Positions 20,961 to 32,389 of a stretch of DNA of 64,000 nucleotides are shown one piece after another. Each line of letters begins with the position of its first letter. Positions within the stretch are counted from its first letter, which is position 1. The DNA is from Hortaea werneckii (lineage: Eukaryota; Ascomycota; Dothideomycetes; Mycosphaerellales; Teratosphaeriaceae). The stretch spans positions 24,135 to 88,134 of the forward strand of contig JBAOKB010000158.1 in NCBI GenBank assembly GCA_037044905.1. The letters are read 5' to 3'. The notes below the pieces were generated by a model. The model was not told where the DNA came from. It searched no databases and saw only the letters and a program-made list of their open reading frames with translations. The translations under genes were made by a program, and so were the position numbers.

Positions 20961-23900
20961 CTAAAATCCTCCGTAGCCGGTGGGCTGTGGCATGATGCCG
21001 TTAGGTGCCGGGCTACCACCCGTCTGCATTGGTCCTTGGGTAAGCATGAGTCTAGATTGGCCGAGGATAGGACCAGTGTCTTCCTCCTTCTTGTTCTCAG
21101 CTTCCCGGGCCTTGCGCTCGTCGTTGTCGCGCTTCAGCTGGTCGATCGTGAAAGCCTGCTGGGACATGTAGTTGATCATGAACGGCATGGTGAAGTCGTT
21201 GAGGCCGTGTCGCCAAGAGATCTCCATGACGACGTGCAGAGGGATGAGATCGTAGCAAGCGTATAGCATGCCGACGTAGCACTCCTTGCTGCCGATATCG
21301 ACGAACTGTGACAATAGTCAGTATTTCATCTCCCTGACACTCTGCGTAGATGGGACTTACGTAGCGCAGCAGCTCCTCCACGACCTCTGCCTTGCCGCTG
21401 ATAGCAGACGTCTCGATAGCATCCTTGTAAAGCTTATCTTGCTTCGACAAAGCAATGCTCTTGTCCCACCTCTTGTTCTTGCGGTAGATGTTGGCAGCGA
21501 TCTGGCGGAAGAACACAAGCTCGTGTTTCTCCAACCTCTGAGCCAAAGCAACGGCTTCGTAGTTGTCGAAGTTCTCTACACTGTCGCGAAGCTGCTTGTG
21601 GTCCTCCTCCTCAATGAGCAAGTCATTGATAGCGTCGTTGACAGCGCGCTTGTTTTGTGGCTGAACGTTGAGCAAGAACGGCTTGATGAGTGGGATGTTG
21701 TCCGACTTCTCGAACATCCGGACAACGCGGTTGACATCGATACGCGGCGTCAATACCTGCAGCAGGTCGGTGATGAGGGATGGCTGCTCCTGCAAGTAAA
21801 AGTTGAGGGCACGGTAGTAAATCTCCAAGTTCGCGACCTTGACAATGGTCTCCTTGAAGGTATGGTGCTCCCAAGCGTCGGCGGCGCGCTCCATCATTGC
21901 CAACGCTGCGTTGTCGTACTCGTCGTAGTGGGCGTACAGGAAGACAAGTTCGGGCCAAAGGTGGGCCTCCTCGCAAGCCCTAATGACCTTCGGAATGTTC
22001 AAGCGGCCCCAGAAGATACGCAGGTGCTCCATGACACGCTCGGGGTGGTACTTGCTGAGGGCAATACCCAGTTCAGTGAACATTCCCATGTGAGCTAGAA
22101 TCCAATGTTAGCATGATCTCCAACTTCGCAAGTAGATATACTGTACTTACCCCGTTCCAGACCAAGTCCAGCCTCGAGCAGCGAGATCAACTCGTCAAAG
22201 TAACCGTTGCGCTCATACTGCTTGACAAGGTCTTGCAGCTCATCAGCATGCACAATGAGGTTAAGACCGCAAATCTGTGCCAGACGGAACTCTTTCTTGG
22301 CAACGCAGGCTTCGTTGACCTGCTTCCAGACCTTGACGCTGTTGGCCTTGCGAGCGCACTCGACAGCAGCCTGATAGTCCTCCAAGTGCACAAGCGTCGT
22401 GGAAAGCTTGGCCCAGTTGGAGATCGAGGAATAGAAGATCTTAGCAGCCTCGTGGTAGCCTTCCTCGTACGCCTTGTCACCAGACTCCTCGACGTTGGCA
22501 ACGTTCGTGCCGCGTAAGAATTCCTCAAGCTCAGGCAGCTGATTAGTGCGAGCATAGCAGAAAGCCAGAGCGGTATCGATAGGAGCCTCGCGGAGAGTCT
22601 TACGGGCCATGCGCAAGAACTTGATGAGGTCTTCATCCTTACCGCTGTGGGTTGCGACCTCAATGACTTCTGGGTAGTTTGATGGGTCCTGAGCACGAAG
22701 GTACGACTCGATGGCGTCTGAAACACGCACACCGTCGAGCTGAGCCTTTGCAACCCTGCTCCATACCTCTGGCAGGTCAACCTGGTCAGCATACTCCTGA
22801 GCACGGTCAATGCTGACGACATGGTCGACAAGCACGCCGGTAGCCTCCTGGTGCTGGCTAGCCTTCTTGTAAATGAGGAAGGCTTCCTCGTACATGCCCA
22901 CATCAATGCACTGCTGCGCGATGTCCTCAGGCGTGTAGTTGTCAAGAGACTGAATGTAGTTGGCCACGCGTCCGCGATCGGACTTGGCTGCTGTGAGCAT
23001 GAGCAAGTTCTGCAGGTTGGAATTGTCGCTAAACGTCGACGGTTCGAGGATAATCTTTTCCAACAACTCAATCAATTCAACCGGCATGTCGGCATCGATG
23101 AAGGCCTTCACAGCGATGGAAACCTTCTCGGGGTCTTGGCTCTGAGGCACCGCCGTCGAGACAACCTGATCCACCAGCGAACGTCTGTGGATGTTGTTCT
23201 CGGACAGGACGTATGACCAGATCTCAGGGTCGGCACGGTCCAACAGATACCGGCTTTGCGCTCTAAACATGCTGTTCTCCGACGTAATGTTGATGAGCTC
23301 AAGGTCATTCTGACCCTTGGAGTATGCAATGAAGGCCAAGTTGGGGTCGCGCTTCTCACAGTACTTTCCGACCTGAAGCGTATCGTACATGTCGTTCTCC
23401 TGGAGGAATTTCTCCGGGTTGTTGTTGCTATCGATGTAGATCTTTGCCAGGGCATTGTACACAGCTTGCTGTTGGTTTCCAGCAGCGAGGGTAGCCTCAA
23501 GGAACGGCAGCAGAAGCTTCAGACGGTTGCGTGACTCAACTTCACCGACTAGCTCATCAATCGGAATGGACTGAGGAGAGACAGAGTTGAGCAACCCCTT
23601 TATGATATTCTCGTCACAGTCGACATCCAACAGACCACCGATGACGGCCGGGGTCCTAGTTGGATTGACGCGCTGTACGTATACCTCAATCGACTTGAAC
23701 TGCTGGTTCTTGTAGAGGTACAGTACAAGGTCGTGGATGAAGTTGAAGCGGTCACAGACAATAATGAGCGGCAGTTGCTCAGTAAGTTGCTGCTCCTTCA
23801 AGAAGTTCTTCACTCGCTCCGGGTCGTAGCTGTTGGATTCTCTGCAAATACGCTCGACTTCGTTCAGCTGCCCCATGCGCGTAGCAGCCTCGATGTACTT

Positions 23901-26171
23901 GTAGGTAACATCTTTGTCCTCTGTGATGTTGACGATGCCGCCCAGATAGAAGTATAGACCTTCGGCGGTCCGGTACTTCTCGAGAAGATCGATGATCCGC
24001 GTTGGACCAAACAGGTCACTGTACTTCTTGGCGATGTTGATGACGGCCTGGAGGTTCTGGCGGATGTTCACCTTCATCATCTCATCCAAGCACTCTAGAC
24101 CAAGCTCGACGGTGAGACGTCCAAAGTAATTAATGAGGAACTCCTCCGGGATCTTGTCGGTCTGCACGATACACCGCTTGATGCTAGCGGGGTCTTCGTA
24201 ATGCTCAAGAGCGCGAGTCATCAAGCCAGAGTTCTCACAGAGCTGCGCGACACGTTGCCTGTCGTAATGCGAGAACATTTCGTTCCCGAGGATGGCGTCC
24301 GCGACCTGTGGAGCGTTCATCAGATTCATTTCGAGCAGTCGTGTTTGGAGATGGCCTTGCTCTGGCTTGTTGGCGCTAAGGACATCAAGCAAGAAAGCAG
24401 TTGCCTGTTGGACCATTCCCTGGGACTGGAAAATGTCGACGGTGCGATCAATGTCGATGAGGCTCGGGTCTTCGCGTGCGATGTTGGTGGCAAATTCAGC
24501 GCCCTTCTCCGGGTTCACTCTGGTTACATGCTGGATGAGCGAGTTGAAATCTGGCGTGTATCCAACCGACTGAGAGTATGGCAAAATCTGATCGAAGTTG
24601 CCGGATTCTGCCATGGCGGCAATGACCTTCTGCGAAGCACCAGCCTCCTGGTAAATCTGTTGTGCCAATGCGACATCGTGGATGCGCACCAAATCACCGA
24701 GCTGCTCAGAACAGCCAAGCTTGCCCTCCTTCATCCACTTCTCGAGCAGATGCTTGCGGTTCTGTTGCAACACCGGGCGTGCCAACTCCAGTGTCTCGTG
24801 CTGGTTCAGCTTGCCCTTGTCTAGCAGCATACCAAAGTATTGGAGGATGACAGAGAGCTGGCCTTGTTGCTGAGGCACCGACTTGAAGCGCTCGATCGTC
24901 TGGGGCGTGCGCAGGAAGCCTTGCGGCGAGTTTGCCGCAGTCTTCGCAGCGTTTTGATAGTCGCCCATTGTGAGCAGCTGATCGAAGCGCTGCTGGTAAA
25001 GGTTGTCCGCACCCGGCAATCCTGCTCTTGATGCCAACTTGTAGGCCAGCTCTCCATTCTCTGGGTTCTGAAGGAGGTAGGGGATAATTGTGCTCTCGTC
25101 CACGCTTACTGACAAAACTTGGCCCTTGCGGTTGACGCCCACAATACCCGAGCCTTCAGAATCAGATGCGGTAGTGAAAATGGTGTCGCTAGATATCCGA
25201 TTCATGAAGATTGTAGTCCCCGTCTCGAGATCGTAGAGGTGGATGAAACCGTATTTCGTGACGAGGTAAATGACCTTATACTTCTGGGAGACCTGCATGG
25301 ACACCGGGAAGTCGTTGGTCGCTTCAGCTGGGAAGTAGATGTCTACCGCCTTCTTCTGGAAGACCGGGTTCGGTGACTGGTGGTCGACCTCGACAATGTG
25401 TAGCTTCGCGCCGGTCTGGGTGCGGTTGGCAAAGGTAAACAGCTTGCTATCTGCTGGCGCGTCCTCCAGGCGAAGTTTGCCAAAGGCAGCAGCATGTCCC
25501 TCGATAGACTGGCTGATACCGCGTGCCTTGGAGTACAGCTGCATGCTGCCAACCACCCGGCCTTGCTGCTGCGAGATACCAACGACAACCATCCACTGCT
25601 CGTCATCGTCTACGCGGTAGTTGATAATCTGGCAGCCGGAAAGGTTCTGGTTACGCTCGAACATCTTCTGAGGGGACACCTGGGCGGGATCGAAGATGTT
25701 CCAGTGGTATACGCTCGTGTCCGTCACCAAACCCAGCGTGGTCTCACTGAACCATTTCCAGAAGACCACATCTTCGGTCATTGTAGTGCTCTTGATCTTG
25801 CTCTTTTGCGCCAGGTCGAAGATCTGCAACGTCTTGCCGCCGGCTTTGAGCGCGATGATCTCCTTGTTCCAGTGCATGATGGCGCTGTCGGCCTTGATGG
25901 GCCGGCGCATGACGTTGTTGCCATTCTTGAGGTTGACGATGAGGACTTCGGGCTGAGCGCTGCCTTCGGCTTGCTGCCGTATGCAGACAAAGTTGTCGGA
26001 TTCGAGAGTGCAGGAGTTGAAGCCAATGGATTGTTGCTGTTGATGTTGTTTGTGGTCAGCATTGGCCTAGCCTCACAGCCGGCGCAGCGATGTAGGCTCG
26101 CGATATCTTACCTGAACGCCGACGGCATTGAGCTGCAATTGCTCGGTGAACTTGATGGGTAGCGGCGCCAT
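20961..26171 (-). CDS. CHC1: Clathrin heavy chain
   Basis: Four exons on the minus strand: 26171-26112, 26036-22151, 22094-21361 and 21305-20961, giving 1,674 residues, normal for the family. Introns are 75, 56 and 55 nt. The protein forms triskelia that coat vesicles at the trans-Golgi, endosomes and plasma membrane. Visible: the N-terminal seven-bladed domain (FTEQLQLNAVGVQ, RRPIKADSAIMHWNKEIIAL, KIKSTTMTEDVVFWKW), the linker, then the long run of clathrin heavy-chain repeats that build the leg (for example RAKLDGV-like helices, LEAGLGLERAHMGMFTEL, LSKYHPERVMEHL), and a short Pro/Gly-rich tail after the trimerisation region (INYMSQQAFTIDQLKRDNDERK, ending PTGYGGF). It is divergently arranged with the eIF3j gene. 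No defects are seen. Confidence 0.97.
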
Positions 26172-27332
26172 GGTGGGGTACTATGTCAATGGATCTACCG
26201 CATCAATTACGATTGGGCGCAGCAGCCTAGGTATGCTCCTGAGAACGCTTCCGGCCACTTGGCCGCGGAGAGTCGATGCCCGTCGCGAAGACACGCGGCT
26301 ATACAAACAGGCGGCGGCAAAGGAATGAAAGAGGGGTCGTTACGGCGTGACTGTTGAGGTGGAGCGGGTGTACGGGGTGGTGGAGGTGGAGGTGGTGGTG
26401 ATGATAGTAGTAAGGAGGCGCCTCAATAACTTCCAGGATCGCTTCCGCTCCCAAGAGCTCCTACGCAAGCAAGCTGTCCCCCGGCCGGATGCCACGCGAA
26501 CGGATGAAGCCGTTTGTTAGCCTCAGGCAGACATCTACATAGTATGACGACAACCTTGGAAGTCAGCGGGCTTAACCGCCGCCGGACTGCACTGGACGGG
26601 ATCGGGAGGGGGAGTGATGAGACTGATGAAAGGAATTTCTACGACCTCGGGATAATTACCTAGGTAATACCTAGGTAGGTATGTAATGTATCATTGTTGC
26701 CCCTGGCTGGAGTGACCGATCGAAACCATTTGCAGTCCTCTTGCGGGCCTCAAGACCCTATTTACCCATCGTGTAATGTGCATATGGGAAGTTCTTTCCC
26801 TGCATTTTTACGTCTGCTGGTAAATCACGTGCCGATCCCATAAACACTACTACCTACCTAGGTAACATTCATTCATTCAGCCAAGACGAGGAAATCATCT
26901 TGGGATGGAATATCTATGCTGCTGGCTTACCAACGTTCGATCTTCTTTTCTTTGTCTGTTCATGAAACTCGTCCTCGATAATAGGGCATAGCGCTGTATG
27001 CACCCATTACATCCACATGCATACATAGTACTGTACCTAGTCGTACGTGATGCCCGAAATGTCGTGCATATGGCCCGTGCGCCCCACGCTTTCAGTCATA
27101 CTTCCTCTCCCACTTTCGACTTTCTCCCCAAACGTCACCCCTTACTTTTCTCACTCTCCCTAACGATAGTATTCCTTTTCTTCCGCTCGACGCTCGCGCG
27201 CACAAGGTATAGTCGACACCTCTCGTATCCCGTAGCTCGCACCACCGCTCCCAACAAAGAGCCCATCCGAAATCGGATTGCCCCACCATACTCAGCAAAC
27301 CCTGAGTAACCCGTCGCCCGACTCGCGCAATC
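26172..27332. promoter_or_regulatory. Divergent promoter between clathrin heavy chain and eIF3j
   Basis: About 1.16 kb between two outward-facing start codons. It carries three copies of the palindrome TACCTAGGTA: within the 14-bp perfect palindrome ATTACCTAGGTAAT at 26655-26668, at 26668-26677, and at 26855-26864. The stretch just before the eIF3j start (27,120-27,200) is pyrimidine-rich, as in a fungal core promoter. No gene is seen. Confidence 0.55.
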
Positions 27333-28213
27333 ATGGCACCAAGCAAAGCCCCAACCAGCTGGGAAGAGGAGGAGTCCGACAGCAGTGAAGGATCTTCGCC
27401 GCCCGCCCCGGCTGTCGCCCCCGTCGCAGATTCGAAGACGAGGAGGAAGAAGAAGTGCTAGACGACTGGGAGAACGACGAAGACTCCGAAGAGGAGCGCG
27501 AGAAGGCGAAGAAGGCGGCTGACGCGAAGGCCAAGGCTGATGCCGAGGCGAAAGCCAACAAGAAGTCCAAGAGCCAGCGCATCGAAGACCGCATCGAGGA
27601 GAACAGGCGCAAGAAGGAGTCACTTCTTGAAGACGACAGCGAAGATGAAGATGAGGGCACTCGTCGCGCTAAAGCCAAGGCCAGTGAGAAGGAGAGTGAC
27701 CTTCAGCACGCTGAAGACCTCTTTGCTGGCATTGGCATCAACCCCAACCGAGGTGCCAAGCCCGTCACGGTCACCGATGAATCTGACCCCACGCAAGCCA
27801 TTGACCTCTCCAGTCTCTCGGTCTTCAAGCCGCAGACTCCTCTGCAGTTCCAGAAGCTGCGCGAGACCCTCGTACCTCTCCTCACGGCCAACAGCAAGAA
27901 GCCGCAGTATGCGATCATGATGCCGGAGTTGGTGAAGCAGCTGTGCAAGGAAATGAACAGCGACCAGATCAAGAAGGTCGCCAGCTCGCTCAGCACTCTC
28001 AGCAACGAGAAGATGAAGGAAGAAAAGAGCGCAGACAAGACCAACAAGAAGTCTAAGGCCGCCAAGACCAAGACGACTCTGAACGCCGACAAGGGTATGG
28101 CCAACCGAGCAGACACTATGGCTTACGACGATGGTCTGGAAGAGTATGTCTAATTACCCTCGATCAATTCATGGATAATTTGGCTGACGTTGTACAGTGA
28201 CGACTTCATGTGA
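27333..28213 (+). CDS. HCR1: eIF3j (HCR1) translation initiation factor subunit, apparent frameshift
   Basis: The start MAPSKAPTSWEEEESDSSE at 27333 and the long body from about 27425 both match eIF3j but lie in different frames; the first frame ends at a TAG at 27449-27451. The body reads FEDEEEEEVLDDWE, a Lys/Ala/Glu coiled coil, NKKSKSQRIEDRIEENRRKK, then EDLFAGIGINP and DPTQAIDLSSL, the conserved core. A 54-nt intron at 28144-28197 (GTATGT...TACAG) restores the typical end DDDFM. eIF3j loads on the 40S decoding centre and aids scanning and recycling. The shift needs one extra base between 27384 and 27425, or a weak 56-nt intron (27374-27429, donor GTCCGA). I think a one-base sequence error or real indel is likelier, since the skipped piece looks like the normal Pro/Ala-rich linker. 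Confidence 0.85.
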
Positions 28214-28724
28214 GCGAGTCCTTTTACTGAAGGAGGGGTCCACAATAGCGAGGTTTCAAAAAGGTAAGCACTACGATCGAGGCGTGAACAAAGGCGTGAG
28301 CAGCGGCGCGAGCAGCCACAAAAGCGATTTCAATGAGTACACCACGCGCCAAGAGCAAGCACGATGACGAAGAGGATGGCAGCAGTCCATGCATGATGGC
28401 TCCGCGGAGTCCCTGGTAGGGCGGCGTAGCACATGGATGGTGCACGAGGTACGATCAATGGTGATGCGAGAAGATGATGGGGTGAATAACGTGGGAAAGC
28501 GATCTTTGAGATGTTCTATGTGCTTGCAAATTCGATAGAGGGTATGCATTTTCAGCAAATTGTTCTCTCTTTTTTGGGTCCGTTGGACTGTAAGTCTATT
28601 AAAGCAAGAACCCATGCCTTCTCAAGCAAATGGCTATCTTCTGGAGAACCATCGCTACGCATTCGATGATTCACGGGATGTTCGTGCCACGTTGAAGTGC
28701 TCCTGTCACACTTCGAGTGGCGCT
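28214..28724. other. Convergent intergenic region
   Basis: About 510 bases between the 3' ends of eIF3j (plus) and MSH4 (minus). It contains both 3' UTRs; I see nothing else in it. Confidence 0.6.
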
Positions 28725-31574
28725 CTATTCTTCTGCACTGGCCGCACTGTAAAGATCTGTATTCCCTGCCACCGAATAGTTTTCGGCAACACGAAAGCGA
28801 GTTGGGTCTTCTGACACGGACGGACTACCTGCGCTCCTTGCCGCGGCTGTGCTGCTAGGTCCAGAGACATTGGGACTGCTCGGTACAGCATGCTGCCTGT
28901 CTCCGGTACCCTCGTCTTTGTCGTCATTCTCATCTCCTGCGATTTCTTCGTCAGTCGCACCGCGCTGGATCTGTCTAGCCTCCTCGTCCAGGGCGCACAT
29001 CCTCACTACAAACTCCTTCCGGAGGTCCAACAACCACTGTTTCAGAGTAGCATCATTCATGTGTCCTTCGTGCGCCTGTTGCAGATGTTCCTTGAGGTTC
29101 AACAGTAATTTGCGTCTACGTGCATTCACAATGGCCATAGTCTTTGCCTGACCTATGGCTTTCCTCATCTCCAAAGTGTTCACCACATGTTCAGCATGTT
29201 CTACGACATCCTGCGGCAGAGGCACTACTTTTGCGAGTTTGAGACCGTAGTGTTGCTCTTGCACAGTACCGGATGAGACCCGGTATAGCATCTCCATCTT
29301 GTTCTCTTGGCTGGAGTCCACAGAGAGATGGAAATTGACCACACCGTTGCGCTCGGCCATGATAGTTGCGAGGTCACGGAAATGTGTCGCGAACCAGACA
29401 AGAGCTCTGCTCTCCACGAGTGCTTCGGCGATAGAAAGAGCGATTGCCAGACCATCACGGGTACTCGTGCCGCGACCAAGCTCGTCGATTATGACCATGC
29501 TCTGGCGGTCAACATTGCGTAGTATAAACGCCGTCTCCCGCATCTCGGCTGCAAAAGTTGAGACGTTGGCCTCTATGTTATCGTCCATTGACACTCGCGC
29601 GAAAAGCTGGCGGGTGATCGGAAAAGCAGCATACTCTGCGGGTACGAAGCTTCCAATCTGAGCCATGACCGCCATCAGAGCAACGGACCGGATATATGTA
29701 CTTTTGCCGCTCATGTTGCAGCCTGTGAGGATCTGGAAGCGGGTCTGCTGGGTAGCGTACACGTCGTTTGGAACGAACTTGGAAGCCTGGATCTTCTCAC
29801 GGATTGGGTGACGACCAGCTCGGATCGCGAGAGTTGATGAAATCGTGGGACGGACGTAATCTTGGCTTGTGACGACTTGGGCGAAAGAGGCGAGCATGTC
29901 TAGCATGGCAATGCCTTCGCAGATCTTGAAGGCCGTCGACATATACTCTCTGACGTCTGCCGTCAGTGTCCTCACAGCAGCGTCGCTCATCAACAGAACC
30001 TCCGTGTGGGCATCAGATATCTTCTGGTTGCGTTTCAACAGGTCCAGTGTCTGACATTCGATCATGTTGTTCTTCTTGTACACGTTGATGAACACGGGCG
30101 GTAGGTTTCGATCTACAAGCTCGTCTGCCGGAAGACGGATGTAGAACTGACGGGTCTGGTCGAATTTAGTCTGCAATGGGAGGTTATTCTCTTCCGCTAG
30201 CTGAGAGATGTGTTGCAAAGCATCTGACATTGCCTCGTTGTATGTCTGTCGAGCCACATCAAGCAAGCCGTTAACACCCGCTTTCACCGCATACGTTCGC
30301 TGATTACGGAGGTCAAGTGGTTGCTTGGCGAATGTGGTGTCCTCGTTGATAGCGTGGTCAATCAGTTCTTTGATCGCGTTTACATGTTCCGATGCACATA
30401 GGCTCAGGATCTCTCGCAGCAGTGGAGCTCGCGCGCCTGCCAACGCTCGGACAAGTGGGTCAATGAGACTGACAAAGTGTTTCAACATTAGAACATTGTT
30501 GACAGCTTGCTCTACATCTTTGAGCGAAGGTTCTGTAGGAATGAGAATAAGTTGGGTCAGAACTCTGTCTTCGTCGAGAAAGGGCTTGAGTGCCTGCCTG
30601 ACGGCGAAGAACATCTCTTCTTTGGTGCTCAGCTCCTCAAGGGCCTCGTAACGGATGTTGAGGGTGTCCGAATTCGTCAATGGCTGCATGATGCTACTGC
30701 GCAACAGTCTGCTGCCCATCGGTGTCAGGGTATTGTTGAGCAAACCGAATAGGCAGTCTTTGGATTTTGCAGAGTGAAGATTTTGCACCAGTTCCAAGGA
30801 GCGGATGGTGGACAGATCTATCATCATCGATCCTTCAGAGGGCTCATATTTGATGCGCAATGAACGTTGAGGGAATGTCTTGGACAAGCTCAGCTCAACA
30901 TACTTCAGGACAGCAGCGAAACAGCAGACCGAGTAGTAGTTGCCGTTAACGGCTGTCTTGATGGTCTCCACGTCTTCACGGAAGGCAAGATGCTGAATGT
31001 ACTCCAAACCAGTTGTTTCGGCCCAATAGCGACGGTCAAGGAGGACCATGTTGCTGTTCATTTCCAGAAGTGCGTCCTCTACGATTGAAAAGAGTTTAGA
31101 CTTTGGATTGCTGGCTGTAGAGACGATCAGGATAGTAGAAGGCGCATAGACCATGAGCTTGTGTGTGGTTCGCACATAGGTTTGGCTGTCGCTGATCTGG
31201 CTTAACACAGCTTCGCCGGTGTCTAGGTTGACGAACGCCAGTCCGACTGTAGGAGAGATGCCCCGAGACTCACTGATGGAGCAGATAATCTCCTGGTTCT
31301 CGGCTCCTAACGTGGAATATCCAGTACGTGGACGAGCAGTGCTTGGGCGGGCAGTACTTGGTCTGCCGGCGTTACGGCGTCCATTGTACGGTCTTTGTAC
31401 AGTCGAAGCTTGAGTAACATTCTCATAGTACGGGTTGGAGGTGCTAATAAATTGGGAGGAAGTGGTTGGGCTGCTCGCGTGGCGTGTGGAAGTGTTGTCG
31501 TTTTGACTGTGTGAGCCAAAACTATAGGAGGTGGTCGTTTTCTCAGGCTCGTTTGTGCTGCCACGCCCTGCCAT
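28725..31574 (-). CDS. MSH4: MutS homologue MSH4, meiotic crossover factor
   Basis: An intronless 949-residue protein. I take the ATG at 31574 (MAGRGSTNEPEK) as start; the frame continues upstream but without an ATG. MSH4 pairs with MSH5 to clamp and stabilise Holliday-junction intermediates in meiosis and lacks the mismatch-recognition domain I. Consistent with this, after a Ser/Thr-rich leader with a short repeat (RPSTARPSTARPRTG) the protein begins directly with the connector-type segment (ICSISESRGISPTVGLAFV). Next come the lever/clamp region and the ABC ATPase: Walker A GCNMSGKST with Lys 624, SSTFAAEM-like STFAAEMRET, Walker B VIIDELGRGTST and the WFATHFRDL loop. A Ser/Glu/Asp-rich tail follows. 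An intact MSH4 argues for a retained meiotic pathway. Divergent from RSA4. Confidence 0.95.
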   Translation of the reverse strand: MAGRGSTNEPEKTTTSYSFGSHSQNDNTSTRHASSPTTSSQFISTSNPYYENVTQASTVQRPYNGRRNAGRPSTARPSTARPRTGYSTLGAENQEIICSISESRGISPTVGLAFVNLDTGEAVLSQISDSQTYVRTTHKLMVYAPSTILIVSTASNPKSKLFSIVEDALLEMNSNMVLLDRRYWAETTGLEYIQHLAFREDVETIKTAVNGNYYSVCCFAAVLKYVELSLSKTFPQRSLRIKYEPSEGSMMIDLSTIRSLELVQNLHSAKSKDCLFGLLNNTLTPMGSRLLRSSIMQPLTNSDTLNIRYEALEELSTKEEMFFAVRQALKPFLDEDRVLTQLILIPTEPSLKDVEQAVNNVLMLKHFVSLIDPLVRALAGARAPLLREILSLCASEHVNAIKELIDHAINEDTTFAKQPLDLRNQRTYAVKAGVNGLLDVARQTYNEAMSDALQHISQLAEENNLPLQTKFDQTRQFYIRLPADELVDRNLPPVFINVYKKNNMIECQTLDLLKRNQKISDAHTEVLLMSDAAVRTLTADVREYMSTAFKICEGIAMLDMLASFAQVVTSQDYVRPTISSTLAIRAGRHPIREKIQASKFVPNDVYATQQTRFQILTGCNMSGKSTYIRSVALMAVMAQIGSFVPAEYAAFPITRQLFARVSMDDNIEANVSTFAAEMRETAFILRNVDRQSMVIIDELGRGTSTRDGLAIALSIAEALVESRALVWFATHFRDLATIMAERNGVVNFHLSVDSSQENKMEMLYRVSSGTVQEQHYGLKLAKVVPLPQDVVEHAEHVVNTLEMRKAIGQAKTMAIVNARRRKLLLNLKEHLQQAHEGHMNDATLKQWLLDLRKEFVVRMCALDEEARQIQRGATDEEIAGDENDDKDEGTGDRQHAVPSSPNVSGPSSTAAARSAGSPSVSEDPTRFRVAENYSVAGNTDLYSAASAEE

Positions 31575-32389
31575 GCTGAGCAAACGATGCGATGGAAGGG
31601 TTCGCGGTGCAGGGTTCTTGAAATGAGAGCTCGAGGGTAGACGCAACGCGAGGCGAAGTGAGGTAAGGTGCGGTGCGGTGAGGCGAGATGAGATGAGGTT
31701 GCAATGGCTAAGCCTGAGGCTTCAAGGCCTCCCTACCTACCTACCTTACTTGAACATCACCTGCTCACCTTTCGTCGCAGCATGTTTTTGCTGGGCTCAA
31801 CAACGCGAAAAAGCGGCATTGTGTCGCAGATCAAAGCGCCTGTGGCCTGATCACAGTCCCCTCAAAAGTGTCCACAATCAAGTCGCTATGGGCGCAGTCT
31901 TCACAAGGGGCAACCAGCAACTGTTATGACTGACGGGCACACATGAGCATGTCCTTGCTGCATCAATTCGATGTCTTGAAGAAAGCAGCTTCTTCGAATG
32001 GGTAAGACGGCATATTTGCTTGATCTACCTGTTTGCAAGGGTCGATGGACCAGTGCCCTCTATGACGATTCGCCGAGCTTCTCGAGAGCATCGGGCATGC
32101 CGACAGGGGCTCGGTGTCTGCACAGGGGTACTAGACATTCCGTATAGTCAAACATAGAGACGTCGTGCACTGGAGCCGTAGGGGGATGGGAGATCGAGGT
32201 GTGAAGTGATTGCTGCAGTAATAAAGCAGGATTGGGTCAGCACACCGCCTGCGCTAGTGCCACCTTAGCCTTATCGATTGGCAGTATTTCAAAAAGTTCC
32301 CGAGTCCAAACCTGCAATCATGTGGACCTTCGCAACCTACCCTTGGCCCGGACGCCTCTTTCACACGCTGTCGCCGGACATCATTCGCT
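31575..32389. promoter_or_regulatory. Divergent promoter between MSH4 and RSA4
   Basis: About 815 bases between outward-facing starts. A short CCTACCTACCTACCTTAC run lies at 31730-31747. No gene is supported. Confidence 0.5.

Noticed and set aside
22113..25620. Long open frames opposite the clathrin heavy chain and pyruvate carboxylase
   Set aside because: They are mirror images of codon bias in strongly coding genes and show no family features.
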